Numbered from the stretch's first letter, positions 24,662 to 32,497 are shown. The stretch is 64,000 nt of DNA from Streptomyces smaragdinus (GCF_009604385.1 NZ_WEGJ01000015.1:1-64000); one strand, 5' to 3'. Notes: a model not told the origin generated them from the sequence alone. Made by a program: numbers and translations.

Positions 24662-25312
24662 ATGAGCATGCTGACGCCCCCCGGCATGGGCGGCGAGTAC
24701 CGCATCAAGGGCACCAAGTACCCCAGAATGCGCCGTACCCGACGCCGTCGCACCGTGCTGCTGCTGACTTCCGCCGCCGCACTGGTCACCCTTCTCGGGG
24801 TGGGCGCGGTGCAACTGGTCGACGCCTTCGGCGGCGACGACGGCGCGGACGGAGCGCGTACGACCGCGGGCCGCGCCTCGGAGTGCAAGCCGAAGAGCGC
24901 GCCGGCCTCCACGTCCTCCGCCAAGGACACCGCGGCCCCGCTGCCGAAGCCCGCGACCCTCACCGTCAACGTGTTCAACGCCACCACCCGTACGGGTCTG
25001 GCGGACAAGACCGCCGCGGAGCTGAAGAAGCGCGGGTTCAAGATCGGCGAGGTCGACAACGCGCCGCCCGAGTACGACAAGAAGGTCAAGGGCGCCGGCG
25101 TCCTCCTGGGCCCGCCGGCCGCCGTCGACGCGGGCCTGAAGGTCCTCGGCACCCAACTGCCGGGCGCCGAGGCCAAGGCGGACGCCCGCGACGCGAAGAC
25201 CCTCGACCTGATCCTGGGCGACGACTTCACGAGGCTCGCGCCGAAGCCCGCGGCGGACGCGGCGCTGCGGGCGCTGTCGAAGCCCCTGACGAAGCCTTCG
25301 GCGGGCTGTTAG
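24662..25312 (+). CDS. LytR C-terminal domain-containing membrane-anchored protein
   Basis: 216 residues: cytoplasmic basic N-terminus (GTKYPRMRRTRRRRT), one TM at about 32-52, a linker with one Cys, and an extracytoplasmic LytR_C domain (ATLTVNVFNATTRTGLADKTAAELKKRGFKI to LGTQLPGAEAKA). LytR_C domains accompany cell-wall glycopolymer ligases and are thought to bind wall components. Only the accessory domain is present here, without the LCP catalytic domain. Start ATG 9 bases after TACGCT, so possibly leaderless. The stop lies 7 bases from the convergent upp stop. Confidence 0.85.
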   Translation: MSMLTPPGMGGEYRIKGTKYPRMRRTRRRRTVLLLTSAAALVTLLGVGAVQLVDAFGGDDGADGARTTAGRASECKPKSAPASTSSAKDTAAPLPKPATLTVNVFNATTRTGLADKTAAELKKRGFKIGEVDNAPPEYDKKVKGAGVLLGPPAAVDAGLKVLGTQLPGAEAKADARDAKTLDLILGDDFTRLAPKPAADAALRALSKPLTKPSAGC

Positions 25313-25319
25313 CCGACTC

Positions 25320-25955
25320 CTAGTCGACGACCCCGTACATCCGGTCCCCGGCGTCACCGAGGCCGGGAACGATGTACCCCTGGTCGTTCAGCCGCTCGTC
25401 GAGGGCCGCCGTCACCACGGTGACCGGCTTCCCGGCGAGCTCGCGCTCCATCGCCTCCACGCCCTCCGGCGCGGCCAGCAGACAGATCGCCGTGACGTCG
25501 TCCGCCCCGCGCTTCATCAGCTCGCGGATCGCGGCGATCAGCGTGCCGCCGGTGGCCAGCATCGGGTCCACGACGTACACCTGGCGGCCGGAGAGATCCT
25601 CGGGCATCCGGGTGGCGTACGTGCTGGCCTGCAGCGTCTCCTCGTTGCGGATCATGCCCATGAAGCCGACCTCGGCGGTCGGCAGCAGCCGTACGAGCCC
25701 CTCGAGCATCCCCAGCCCCGCCCGCAGGATGGGCACCACCAGCGGCCGCGGCCGGGCCAGGCGCACACCGGTCGTACCGGTGACCGGGGTCCGGATGTCG
25801 ACCTGCTCGGTGCGCACGTCCCGGGTGGCCTCGTACGCCAGCAGGGTCACCAGCTCGTCGGCGAGCCGGCGGAAGGTGGGGGAGTCGGTGCGCTCGTCGC
25901 GCAGGGTGGTGAGCTTGTGCGCCACGAGGGGGTGATCGACGACATGAATCCGCAT
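25320..25955 (-). CDS. upp: Uracil phosphoribosyltransferase
   Basis: Salvage enzyme converting uracil and PRPP to UMP. 211 residues, the usual length, with MRIHVVDHPLVAHKLTTLRDE at the start, the flexible loop region (PRPLVVPILRAGLGM), the PRPP-binding VYVVDPMLATGGTLIAAI near residue 130, and the uracil-binding C-terminus YIVPGLGDAGDRMYGV. The frame stays open upstream, but the family start fits the ATG at 25955. Divergent from the small basic protein gene, as in other streptomycetes. Confidence 0.96.
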   Translation of the reverse strand: MRIHVVDHPLVAHKLTTLRDERTDSPTFRRLADELVTLLAYEATRDVRTEQVDIRTPVTGTTGVRLARPRPLVVPILRAGLGMLEGLVRLLPTAEVGFMGMIRNEETLQASTYATRMPEDLSGRQVYVVDPMLATGGTLIAAIRELMKRGADDVTAICLLAAPEGVEAMERELAGKPVTVVTAALDERLNDQGYIVPGLGDAGDRMYGVVD

Positions 25956-26084
25956 GACTCGACAGTAACCGAGGCTCCGCCCGCCGCGCTCCCCGCCCGT
26001 CACCGGCGATCCCCCGGGCGCTTGGGAGCGGCCCGCGAGGGGAAGGATCTGTGGCCAAAGCATCAGCGAAAGCGGAGCACCCTC

Positions 26085-26279
26085 ATGTCGTCCGAGCCGT
26101 CCGTCGATCTGCGCAGCGGCCGTCCGCTCGCCGAATCGCGCGCCGACCGGCTGCGACGGCGGGCGGTGTTCCTGCGCGAGCTGCACGAGGCGCAGGCCCT
26201 GCGGGACCGGGTCCGGCCGCGGCGCGCGCGGGCGGCACGGATGCGTCTGCAGATGCGGATGCGTACGTTCCGGTGGTGA
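26085..26279 (+). CDS. Small basic conserved protein
   Basis: 64 residues starting MSSEPSVDLRSGRPLAESR, very rich in Arg and ending RMRLQMRMRTFRW. It occupies the conserved position between upp and the TadA-associated gene in streptomycetes. RBS GCGGAG 7 bases before the ATG. Frames starting upstream lack support. The predicted single amphipathic helix with many Arg suggests nucleic-acid or membrane contact, but the function is unknown. Confidence 0.7.
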   Translation: MSSEPSVDLRSGRPLAESRADRLRRRAVFLRELHEAQALRDRVRPRRARAARMRLQMRMRTFRW

Positions 26280-26559
26280 CGGTACGAGGCCCCCGCGGCC
26301 CCATCGGGCGGCCGTCGTACGGGCGATGACGGCAACAGGCGGAACACCGATAAGTCACACCCGGTCACAGCAACGGATTCGCAACCTTTATCCTCTACGA
26401 CGCAACGTGGAAGACACCGCGCGAGCGGGAAGTTTCTGCCACGATGCGGAGGTGGGCGGGCCTGTCGGCGGCCGCGGACGACGCGATCGGCGGCAGGGCG
26501 GAGCATCCGGTTTCCACACCGCCCGGCCCAGGACACCTAGGACCAGTGGGAGAGTCACG

Positions 26560-27108
26560 GTGTACTTCGCCGCACTGCTCGCGCGCACCGAAGACGGGTG
26601 GGAAGCGAGCGACACAGAGCTCGACGATGTGGAGACCCTGGCCGATCTGGCCGATCTGGCACGGGAGTCCGCCGCCGACGACGACGAGACGGTGCTGGTC
26701 TTCATCGAGCAGGAGGATGCCTGGTTCGGCATCGTCCGGGTCGACGGTGAGGACGACCCCCGTATCTTCGTCTCGGACGCCGCCGCCGCCAGCCGCAGCT
26801 CGTACGGGGAGCTGCTGCTCACCGACGAGATGCTCGGCCGCGACCCGGACGCCGCGGCGGCCGAGGACGCCGCCCTCGACGAGCTCGTCGACCTCGACAT
26901 CGAGGACGACGGGCCGGGCGGCCGGGAGGAGGACGAGGAGGAGGCCGGCGACCCGGCGCACGCGGTCCCGGCGGGACCGGTCGGCGACCCGAGGCTGCTG
27001 GACGATCTGGGGATCGGGGAGCGCGAGCTGCTCACGCTCGCCGACGACGCCCTCGGCACGATCGCCGAGGCGCTGGGAGCCGCCGACGTACTGGAGACGG
27101 TCCGCTGA
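26560..27108 (+). CDS. tRNA adenosine deaminase-associated protein
   Basis: 182 residues from the GTG of VYFAALLARTEDGWEASDTELDDVETL, with GTGGGAGAG as RBS. It is extremely acidic in the middle (DLDIEDDGPGG, EEDEEEAGD) with a folded N-terminal domain (FIEQEDAWFGIVRVDGEDDPRIFVSD) and a C-terminal helix (IGERELLTLADDALGTIAEALGAADVLETVR). The family always precedes tadA in actinobacteria, here by direct overlap or very close spacing, and is assumed to assist it. No enzymatic motif. The 280 bases before it hold the promoter only. Confidence 0.9.
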   Translation: MYFAALLARTEDGWEASDTELDDVETLADLADLARESAADDDETVLVFIEQEDAWFGIVRVDGEDDPRIFVSDAAAASRSSYGELLLTDEMLGRDPDAAAAEDAALDELVDLDIEDDGPGGREEDEEEAGDPAHAVPAGPVGDPRLLDDLGIGERELLTLADDALGTIAEALGAADVLETVR

Positions 27109-27149
27109 CGGCGCCCCCCGATCCGGTACGGGACCCCTGGACGGGTCCC

Positions 27150-27623
27150 ATGCGCCTCGCCCTGGCGGAGGCCCGGGCGGCCCTCCTCACCGGTGACGTA
27201 CCGGTGGGGGCGGTCGTGCTGGGCCCCGACGGCACGGTGCTGGGGTCGGGCCGCAACGCCCGCGAGGCCACCGGCGACCCCACGGCGCACGCGGAGATCC
27301 TGGCGATCCGCGCCGCCGCCGTGCGCCTGGGCGGCTGGCGGCTGGCGGGGTGCACCCTGGTCGTGACGCTGGAGCCGTGCACGATGTGCGCGGGCGCGGC
27401 GGTCCTGGCCCGGGTGGACCGGGTCGTCTACGGCGCAACGGAGGAGAAGACGGGCGCGGCGGGCTCCCTCTGGGACGCGCTGCGCGACCGCCGCCTCAAC
27501 CACCGCCCGGAGGTCGTCGCGGGCGTCCTGGCGTCCGCGTCCTCATCCCTCCTGACCTCGTTCTTCCGCTCACCCGAGCCCACACGAACAACCGATTTCA
27601 AATCTGCCCCCGAGGTGAGCTAA
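27150..27623 (+). CDS. tadA: tRNA-specific adenosine deaminase
   Basis: Deaminates A34 to inosine in tRNA-Arg(ACG), which is encoded in this same window. Zinc/catalytic motifs HAEILAIR (residue ~50) and PCTMCAGA (~80) are intact in 157 residues. The ATG at 27150 is given, but the in-frame codons upstream (TAPPDPVRDPWTGP) resemble the usual N-terminus of actinobacterial TadA. A CTG at 27105 overlapping the previous stop (CTGA) may be the true, coupled start. The C-terminus ends a few residues after the typical LLTSFFR. Confidence 0.92.
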   Translation: MRLALAEARAALLTGDVPVGAVVLGPDGTVLGSGRNAREATGDPTAHAEILAIRAAAVRLGGWRLAGCTLVVTLEPCTMCAGAAVLARVDRVVYGATEEKTGAAGSLWDALRDRRLNHRPEVVAGVLASASSSLLTSFFRSPEPTRTTDFKSAPEVS

Positions 27624-27633
27624 GCTCTCCGAC

Positions 27634-27720
27634 GGTAGCGTGTCCGAGCGGCCGAAGGAGCTCGCCTCGAAAGCGAGTGTGGGGGCAACTCCACCGAGGG
27701 TTCAAATCCCTCCGCTACCG
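27634..27720 (+). tRNA. tRNA-Ser (anticodon CGA)
   Basis: 87 bases with acceptor stem GGTAGCG/CGCTACC, anticodon loop CTCGAAA, a long variable arm and T-loop GGTTCAAATCC. Discriminator G. No CCA is encoded. It directly follows tadA and is followed by a very strong terminator. Class II tRNAs like this are common insertion sites for actinobacterial elements. Confidence 0.95.
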
Positions 27721-27733
27721 CTCTGAGCAGGAC

Positions 27734-27773
27734 AAACGTGGGGCCCGGTCCAGATGGACCGGGCCCCACGTTT
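27734..27773 (+). terminator. Strong terminator after tRNA-Ser
   Basis: A 19-bp perfect stem (AAACGTGGGGCCCGGTCCA / TGGACCGGGCCCCACGTTT, 27734-27752 and 27755-27773) around GA, ending in a T run. Confidence 0.92.
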
Positions 27774-27881
27774 TGCAGGGTCTCAGTTTGCGTCTCACTT
27801 CACGGGTTCGAGCGCTCCGGAAGATTCGTCGTCGGCCTCGTCGGGGGCCGTCCGTCCGGCCGTCCCTCTCCAGGCTCTGCG

Positions 27882-28682
27882 TCAGAACGACGGGATCTCG
27901 CTGCAGCCGAGGCTTCCCCAAGGGTCGCCCGAGCGTTCGGCCTCCAGACGGGCGCAGCGTTCGCGTTCGGCCAAGTCGTCGGCGTTCTCAAAAGCGGTGG
28001 TGTCGTGTCCCCATGCCTTCAGAGCCTCCAGGACGAAGGCGCGCTTGCCGATATGGGAGCCGGTGGACAGCCAGACGTGTGCGTGACCGGCAAGTTCGTC
28101 TTGGTGTGAAGTGAGCGCAGGGTGCTCCACCAGGGGAATGGCAGCCATGAGTGCCTCCTCGCGCACAGCCGCGTGGTGATGGCTGAGCAATGGGTGGACC
28201 GCAGAGTGGAGCAAGGGCCGTAGGTCCCGGAAAGCACGCATCGCGGGGTAGTCGGCAAGAAACTCCCCATTCCAATGGCGTTCGCCGATAGCCACAACTT
28301 CGTCGGCGGCTTCGTAGGCAGCGCTGCCGAGCCATTCCAGAAGTGCCGCGCGGGTCGGGTAGTGCTGTGCTTCCTCACCGTTCTCGAAGTAGTCGCCCGA
28401 CTCGGTGGCCGGGTGACTCAGGATTGCCGCAACGTACGTTGCCACGGGTGCAGTGACTCCGTAGATGGTGTTCTGGTGCTCTATCACGCCGATCACGTCG
28501 GCGATCGCGGCCTTCCTGACGGCGGGATCGTGGTCAACGAGACGTGCCAGTGCTTTTGGAAGGGATGCGCCCATTCCGGACGGCGTCTCGAGCGAAGCCC
28601 AGTCGGTACTGTCGAGAATCACTTGGTAGTGAGGCAGGGCGGCCTCTCGCAGGTCTGCGGTCTCGTTGTCCCGACTCGTCAC
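27882..28682 (-). CDS. HEAT-like repeat protein, unknown function
   Basis: 266 residues made of alpha-helical pairs typical of HEAT/Armadillo repeats: LPKALARLVDHDPAVRKAAIADVIGVIEHQ, YPTRAALLEWLGSAAYEAADE, LLSHHHAAVREEALMAAIPLVEH, IGKRAFVLEALKAWGHDT. Cytoplasmic, no signal. Base composition is lower in GC than neighbours and third positions are less biased, consistent with acquisition beside tRNA-Ser. Similar solitary HEAT proteins act as immunity proteins or scaffolds, but no toxin is adjacent here, so no role is assigned. Confidence 0.7.
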   Translation of the reverse strand: MTSRDNETADLREAALPHYQVILDSTDWASLETPSGMGASLPKALARLVDHDPAVRKAAIADVIGVIEHQNTIYGVTAPVATYVAAILSHPATESGDYFENGEEAQHYPTRAALLEWLGSAAYEAADEVVAIGERHWNGEFLADYPAMRAFRDLRPLLHSAVHPLLSHHHAAVREEALMAAIPLVEHPALTSHQDELAGHAHVWLSTGSHIGKRAFVLEALKAWGHDTTAFENADDLAERERCARLEAERSGDPWGSLGCSEIPSF

Positions 28683-28766
28683 GGGCGGAGATTACACCGC
28701 CCGTCTCGCTTTCCGTCTCATTCGCGGGCGTCCGCATCGCCAGCGCGAGTACGGGATCGAACAGCC

Positions 28767-29378
28767 CTACGGCTCGTGAACGTAGGGCTCCGTGCCCCCG
28801 GCAGACCAAGGCGCCGACAGCAGCTCGACGACGCTACGCCGCTCACGGCCCTCCGGCATCGCTCCGGACGCCTTGCCGAGCGCGACCATGGAGACGATCA
28901 CCCAGCCCGGATCCGGGTTCAGCTCCTTGGTAAGGCCTTCCAGGTCGAAGGCCCGGAACTGATGCGCGGCCAGCCCCATCGCCTGAGCCTGGACGGTCAT
29001 GTGCCCGACAGCCTGCCCGAGGTCATAGTCCGCGAACTCGGAGTAGAGCAGCTCGCTGTCGTCGACGTAGCGACGCGCCAGGGCGACGACGAGCAGCCCC
29101 GCATCCACCGCCCACCGGGCGGAGCTGGGGGCCAGGTGCCGGACCACCCGCTCGTGCCCCACCTCACCGGGCCGGCTCGCGAGAAACCCCCACGGCTGCG
29201 AGTTCCCGGCGGACGGCGCCCATCGCGCGGCCTCCAGCAGAAGAGCCAGGGCGTGATCGTCGACACCGGCCGACGGATCGAATCGGTAGGGGCTGAACCG
29301 CCCGGCCAGCAGGGGGTGGATGCCGCCGGGCGGCTTGGGGTCGGGGCGCATGTCCCGCTGCAACAGGCGTAGCCACAT
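28767..29378 (-). CDS. Nitroreductase family protein
   Basis: About 203 residues. FSPYRFDPSAGVDDHALALLLEAARWAPSAGNSQPWGFLA is the FMN-binding nitroreductase start. ELLYSEFADYDLGQAVGHMTVQAQAMGLAAHQFRAFD and VSMVALGKASGAMP complete the fold. Usual substrates are quinones, nitroaromatics or other electrophiles with NAD(P)H. Start chosen at the ATG with AGGA 6 bases upstream. It follows the GntR gene by 31 bases on the same strand, so both are probably one transcript. Confidence 0.82.
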   Translation of the reverse strand: MWLRLLQRDMRPDPKPPGGIHPLLAGRFSPYRFDPSAGVDDHALALLLEAARWAPSAGNSQPWGFLASRPGEVGHERVVRHLAPSSARWAVDAGLLVVALARRYVDDSELLYSEFADYDLGQAVGHMTVQAQAMGLAAHQFRAFDLEGLTKELNPDPGWVIVSMVALGKASGAMPEGRERRSVVELLSAPWSAGGTEPYVHEP

Positions 29379-29409
29379 CCGCATTCCTGCCGAGGTGGCG
29401 GCGCCCGAT

Positions 29410-29655
29410 TCAGGTGCCGTCCGGCGTCCGCACGTAGATGCCCATACCCGTGACGGTCTCCACCAGGCCTTCGTCCTTGAGGACCTGGACGGCCTTGCGG
29501 AGCGTGTCACGGGCCACCGCGAACTCCGCCTCGAGCTCGACCAGGGACGGGATGCGCCGACCCGGAGGGATCTCGCCCGTCGCGATCCGGTCGCGGAGGA
29601 TCGCGGCGATCTGCCGGTACGGCGGGACGGGGCCCTCTCGGTCGATTTCGGTCAT
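29410..29655 (-). CDS. GntR family regulator, DNA-binding domain only
   Basis: 81 residues consisting almost only of the GntR winged HTH (PPYRQIAAILRDRIATGEIPPGRRIPSLVELEAEFAVARDTLRKAVQVLKDEGLVETVTGMGIYVR). The effector-binding domain (UTRA or FCD) is absent, as in the YtrA-like or minimal GntR type common in actinobacterial accessory DNA. Start at MTEIDREG. An upstream ATG is less likely. Probably represses its own operon and possibly the divergent ATPase gene through the inverted repeat at 29694-29719. Confidence 0.88.
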   Translation of the reverse strand: MTEIDREGPVPPYRQIAAILRDRIATGEIPPGRRIPSLVELEAEFAVARDTLRKAVQVLKDEGLVETVTGMGIYVRTPDGT

Positions 29656-29693
29656 GATCACGAAACTAGGCGACCATGGCCGTCTCACCATAG

Positions 29694-29719
29694 CTACCCC
29701 AGAGGCTAGTAGGGGGTAG
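29694..29719. promoter_or_regulatory. Inverted repeat between GntR and ATPase genes
   Basis: CTACCCC (29694-29700) and GGGGTAG (29713-29719) with a 12-base spacer in the divergent intergenic region of 150 bases. Candidate GntR operator. Confidence 0.5.
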
Positions 29720-29805
29720 TACAGTGGCTACACGCTGATCAGACAATGGCCCTCCAAGCGCGCAAACGCTGCCGGGGCCGGGACGATCCGAGAAAGCAGA
29801 TCGAC

Positions 29806-30255
29806 ATGGCGCAACCAGCAACGCGAGTTCGAACCGCCGACCATCCCTGGTACAGCGAGACGCTGCCACGCAAGCCGGAAAGCGCGGCCATAGCCCGACG
29901 GCTGGTGCACACCGCACTGACCGTATGGAGGCTGGAGGACTTGGCCGACGACGCCGCCCTGATCGCCTCGGAGCTGATCACGAACGCCGTCCAGCACGGC
30001 AGGCGCAACTGCGTACGAGTGTCCGTCGAGCACATCGCGCCTCAAGCGGTACGCGTGGCCGTGGCGGACTTCTCGCACGCGTCGCCGATGCCCCGCAAGC
30101 CGGAGGACGACGAGGGCGGCGGGCGTGGATTGATGCTCGTGGGGGCCCTGGCAGAGCAATGGGGGATCGACAAGCGCCGCTGGGGGAAAGTTGTGTGGGC
30201 GGTTGCCACGCGCAGACCTCAGCCGCAGTCGGCCAGGAAGCGGCCCTCGCGGTGA
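29806..30255 (+). CDS. ATP-binding anti-sigma-like protein (HATPase_c_2)
   Basis: 149 residues with a single GHKL ATPase domain: SELITNAVQHGRRN (N-box), VAVADFSHASPM (in place of the usual DxGxG), GRGLMLVGALAEQWG. Such stand-alone HATPase proteins in streptomycetes resemble RsbW/SpoIIAB serine-kinase anti-sigma factors and are mostly orphans. The DxSHAS replacement of the G1 box is typical of the family. Start MAQPATRVRT is preferred; there is an in-frame ATG 20 codons earlier. The end overlaps the convergent YwqG-like gene by 37 bases. Confidence 0.82.
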   Translation: MAQPATRVRTADHPWYSETLPRKPESAAIARRLVHTALTVWRLEDLADDAALIASELITNAVQHGRRNCVRVSVEHIAPQAVRVAVADFSHASPMPRKPEDDEGGGRGLMLVGALAEQWGIDKRRWGKVVWAVATRRPQPQSARKRPSR

Positions 30256-31001
30256 TCCGGGCTAAGGAAAACAAAGCCGCTGCCGTAGCCGAAGTTGAGG
30301 AAGAACGGGTAGCCCTCTTCTTCCTCTCCCCGGTCGGTGAACTGGCAGAGGAACTGCCAGGAATCGTTCTCCAATTCGAAGGCGCGATGGTTGGGGAACA
30401 CGGCGGTGCCACCCAGGAAGTCCTCGAGTACATCGCCACACGGCAGATCGATCTCGGGCCCCTCCTGACGCAGGCTGCGCCCCCACGCGGCCATCTTGTC
30501 CGTCTCCGCGTCCGACTCCGGGGTCGGCGGCTCAAGGTCGACGAGGTATTCGACAGGGATCGGTGTCTCGTCGCGACCCCAGCGCCACAGCGTCCTCCCC
30601 TGAGTCCCGGGCGGGCCGATCACCGCGAACGGAGGCACTCTTCCGTCGGGCTGGGTGAGCACCACCGCCTCGCCGTCGGTCGGGTACATGCCCATTATCC
30701 TGCCGTCCTCGTCCAGAAAGAGGTAGGCCAGGCGTACCTCTTCCCCCGGCACCCGGAACTGGCCGATGAACACCAGCGGCTCCTCGGTCCGCGGGTTCAC
30801 TGGCCAGGCCGGCTCGTCGAGCCACACCGGCTGTCCGCCGAACTTGGCCACCGGCTCCGTCACCGGTTCGTCGGCCGGGCGCAGGGTCATCTGCAGTCGC
30901 GGCAGGAACGCCGCGTCGTAGGGGCCCTGGGCCTGGCCCGTGGGTTGCGTGAGCATGGCGGGATGGTACGTCTCCGAGGGGAATGCCTGGCCCACCAGCA
31001 T
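30219..31001 (-). CDS. YwqG/DUF1963-like protein
   Basis: 260 residues (or 245 if it starts at the internal ATG at 30956). The pattern KFGGQPVWLDEPAWPVNPRTEEPLVFIGQFR and the later LYLF-like strands with PEIDLPCGDVLEDFLGGTAVFPNHRAFELE match the YwqG (DUF1963) family, and WQFLCQFTDRG to FGYGSGFVFLSPDHREGRFLADC forms the C-terminal sheet. The family is of unknown function and is frequent next to mobile or conflict genes. Convergent overlap with the ATPase gene. Confidence 0.72.
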   Translation of the reverse strand: MLVGQAFPSETYHPAMLTQPTGQAQGPYDAAFLPRLQMTLRPADEPVTEPVAKFGGQPVWLDEPAWPVNPRTEEPLVFIGQFRVPGEEVRLAYLFLDEDGRIMGMYPTDGEAVVLTQPDGRVPPFAVIGPPGTQGRTLWRWGRDETPIPVEYLVDLEPPTPESDAETDKMAAWGRSLRQEGPEIDLPCGDVLEDFLGGTAVFPNHRAFELENDSWQFLCQFTDRGEEEEGYPFFLNFGYGSGFVFLSPDHREGRFLADCG

Positions 31002-31014
31002 GGAGGCGGAGTAG

Positions 31015-31614
31015 TCAGCGGATGAGCGAGCGGCCCGTGGGCGACAGGCGGAGGGTTTGGGCGGTCGTCTGGACGCGGGGGTGGTCGCGCTCGAAGGTGG
31101 CCTCGCCCGGGTACCGCGTCAGCGTCACCGTGACGTTCTCCCCCGTGCGGACCGGGAGGCGGGTGAAGGTGTTCGTTGAGGGCTCCGTGGTCAGGGTGAG
31201 GAACGGGGCTTCGGTGGCGGGGGCGCCCGGTGGGGTGGGCCAGATGGTCGCGGACACGCAGGTGCCGGGGGGTGGGGTGCCGGGAGCGGGTCGGGCCGGG
31301 AGGGTGGGCAATGGGGTGAGGGGGCGGAGGAGGAGGACGTTGTCCGAGTCGAGCATCGTGGCGTTCGCCGCGGGGCCGTGCTTCGCCCAGACCGGGCCGT
31401 CGTAGAAGGTCGTCAGGGCGCGGTGGCGGGTGGTCATGTCCGGGAAGCCGCGGAGCCAGACGAAGCGGTCCGGGTCGTCCAGGTCGCGGAACTGGCCCAG
31501 GACGGACATGCCGGCCTCCTCCTGGGGATCCACGAACTCGCGGTCGAAGAGGTCGATGAGCTCGTCGCGGCGGCCGGGGCGGAGCGTGTACTGGCGGAGT
31601 TCGATCACGGACAT
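31015..31614 (-). CDS. NIPSNAP family protein
   Basis: 199 residues. MSVIELRQYTLRPGRRDELIDLFDREFVDPQEEAGMSVLGQFRDLDDPDRFVWLRGFPDM is the ferredoxin-like NIPSNAP opening. The second half is Pro/Thr-rich (LPTLPARPAPGTPPPGT) and less conserved. Members include small alpha-beta barrel proteins of unknown role. The protein is nearly twice the single-domain length because of the C-terminal tail. RBS GGAG upstream of the ATG. Confidence 0.84.
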   Translation of the reverse strand: MSVIELRQYTLRPGRRDELIDLFDREFVDPQEEAGMSVLGQFRDLDDPDRFVWLRGFPDMTTRHRALTTFYDGPVWAKHGPAANATMLDSDNVLLLRPLTPLPTLPARPAPGTPPPGTCVSATIWPTPPGAPATEAPFLTLTTEPSTNTFTRLPVRTGENVTVTLTRYPGEATFERDHPRVQTTAQTLRLSPTGRSLIR

Positions 31615-31730
31615 GAGGGACTCCTCGTTCGGGGCATGGTCCGGTGATCGACCATAGGAGGAGTCCCCTGACAGGTGGCGTCAGTGTCTGTCGGAGCGGT
31701 CACGCCGCTCGAAGGTCATTTGCTACCGGC

Positions 31731-31761
31731 TGGACAGAAGTCCTACTTGTAGTGGGATAAT
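31731..31761 (+). promoter_or_regulatory. Promoter/operator of the toxin-antitoxin pair
   Basis: TGGACA (31731-31736) and GATAAT (31756-31761), 19 bases apart, with a CTACTTGTAG palindrome (31743-31752) in the spacer. The ATG follows 6 bases later, so the mRNA may be leaderless. It fits the autoregulated promoters of RHH antitoxins. Confidence 0.55.
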
Positions 31762-31767
31762 GACCGC

Positions 31768-32016
31768 ATGGCAATCGAGCACGCACCCGCGGACGACGCC
31801 ACCGTCAAGAAGTCCGTCACCATCCCCCGGTCACTGGCCCGTGAAGTCGAGGCCCGCACCGGGGCGCGCGGCTTCTCCCGCTTCGTGTCCGAGGCGATCG
31901 CGCACGCTCTCGCCCTGACCAAGACCAGAGAGATCGTCGAGGATTACGAGCGGGAGCACGGCCCGTTCACCGCCGAGGAGATCGAGGAGGCCCGTCGGGC
32001 ATGGCACGGCGAGTAG
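31768..32016 (+). CDS. Ribbon-helix-helix antitoxin (VapB-type)
   Basis: 82 residues. KKSVTIPRSLAREVEARTGARGFSRFVSEAIAHALA is an RHH DNA-binding domain, and the acidic C-terminal helix (IVEDYEREHGPFTAEEIEEARRAWHGE) is the toxin-binding part. The gene overlaps the PIN-domain toxin gene by 16 bases. Neutralises the toxin and, through the palindrome at 31743-31752, probably represses its own promoter. Confidence 0.88.
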   Translation: MAIEHAPADDATVKKSVTIPRSLAREVEARTGARGFSRFVSEAIAHALALTKTREIVEDYEREHGPFTAEEIEEARRAWHGE

Positions 32017-32441
32017 CGGCGCCCTTCCCTCAGGCCTTGTTCGTTCTCGACGCCGAGCCCTTGTCCCTGCTGGCCGATCAGGACCGGCGGATGACCCTGA
32101 TGCTCAAGGTCGCCGAGTCCGAGGGCTACGCGGCCGCGATTTCGGCCGTCAGTCTCGCTGAGGTCCGCAGGACCGGACAGGCCGCACGGCGGCTGGCGTG
32201 GCTTCGTTCCCGGCTCACGGCCTTCCCCGCCACCGAGGCCGTCGCCGATCGGGCCGCACGGCTGCTGGAGGACTCGGGGCTCGACGGGCACGAGAATGTC
32301 GTGGACTCGCTGGTGGTGGCTACGGCAGCCGGTTCACCCGGTCCCGTCAAGGTCGCGTCCACCGATGGCTCCCACATTCCCAAGCTCTGCCATGCGGCCT
32401 CGATCGACCGCAGCACCCCGGTGGAGTGGGTCCGCATCTGA
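32001..32441 (+). CDS. PIN-domain ribonuclease toxin (VapC-type)
   Basis: 146 residues. Acidic residues of the PIN site: Asp in FVLDAEPLS near residue 17, Glu in SLAEVRR near 52, Asp in NVVDSLVVATA near 102. Expected to be a Mg-dependent RNase, often cutting tRNA or rRNA. Co-transcribed with the RHH antitoxin. The start ATG lies inside the antitoxin gene. A long alanine-rich helix region separates the acidic residues, and the length matches VapC. Confidence 0.86.
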   Translation: MARRVAAPFPQALFVLDAEPLSLLADQDRRMTLMLKVAESEGYAAAISAVSLAEVRRTGQAARRLAWLRSRLTAFPATEAVADRAARLLEDSGLDGHENVVDSLVVATAAGSPGPVKVASTDGSHIPKLCHAASIDRSTPVEWVRI

Positions 32442-32461
32442 CAGCCCGACATCACCTCCCG

Positions 32462-32488
32462 CCCGGCTGGCCGCAGCCTCCGGGCGAG
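32462..32488. terminator. Hairpin between vapC-like and secreted-protein genes
   Basis: CGCCCGG (32462-32468) and CCGGGCG (32482-32488), 13-base loop, placed between the convergent stops. Confidence 0.5.
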
Positions 32489-32497
32489 AGGCGGGAA

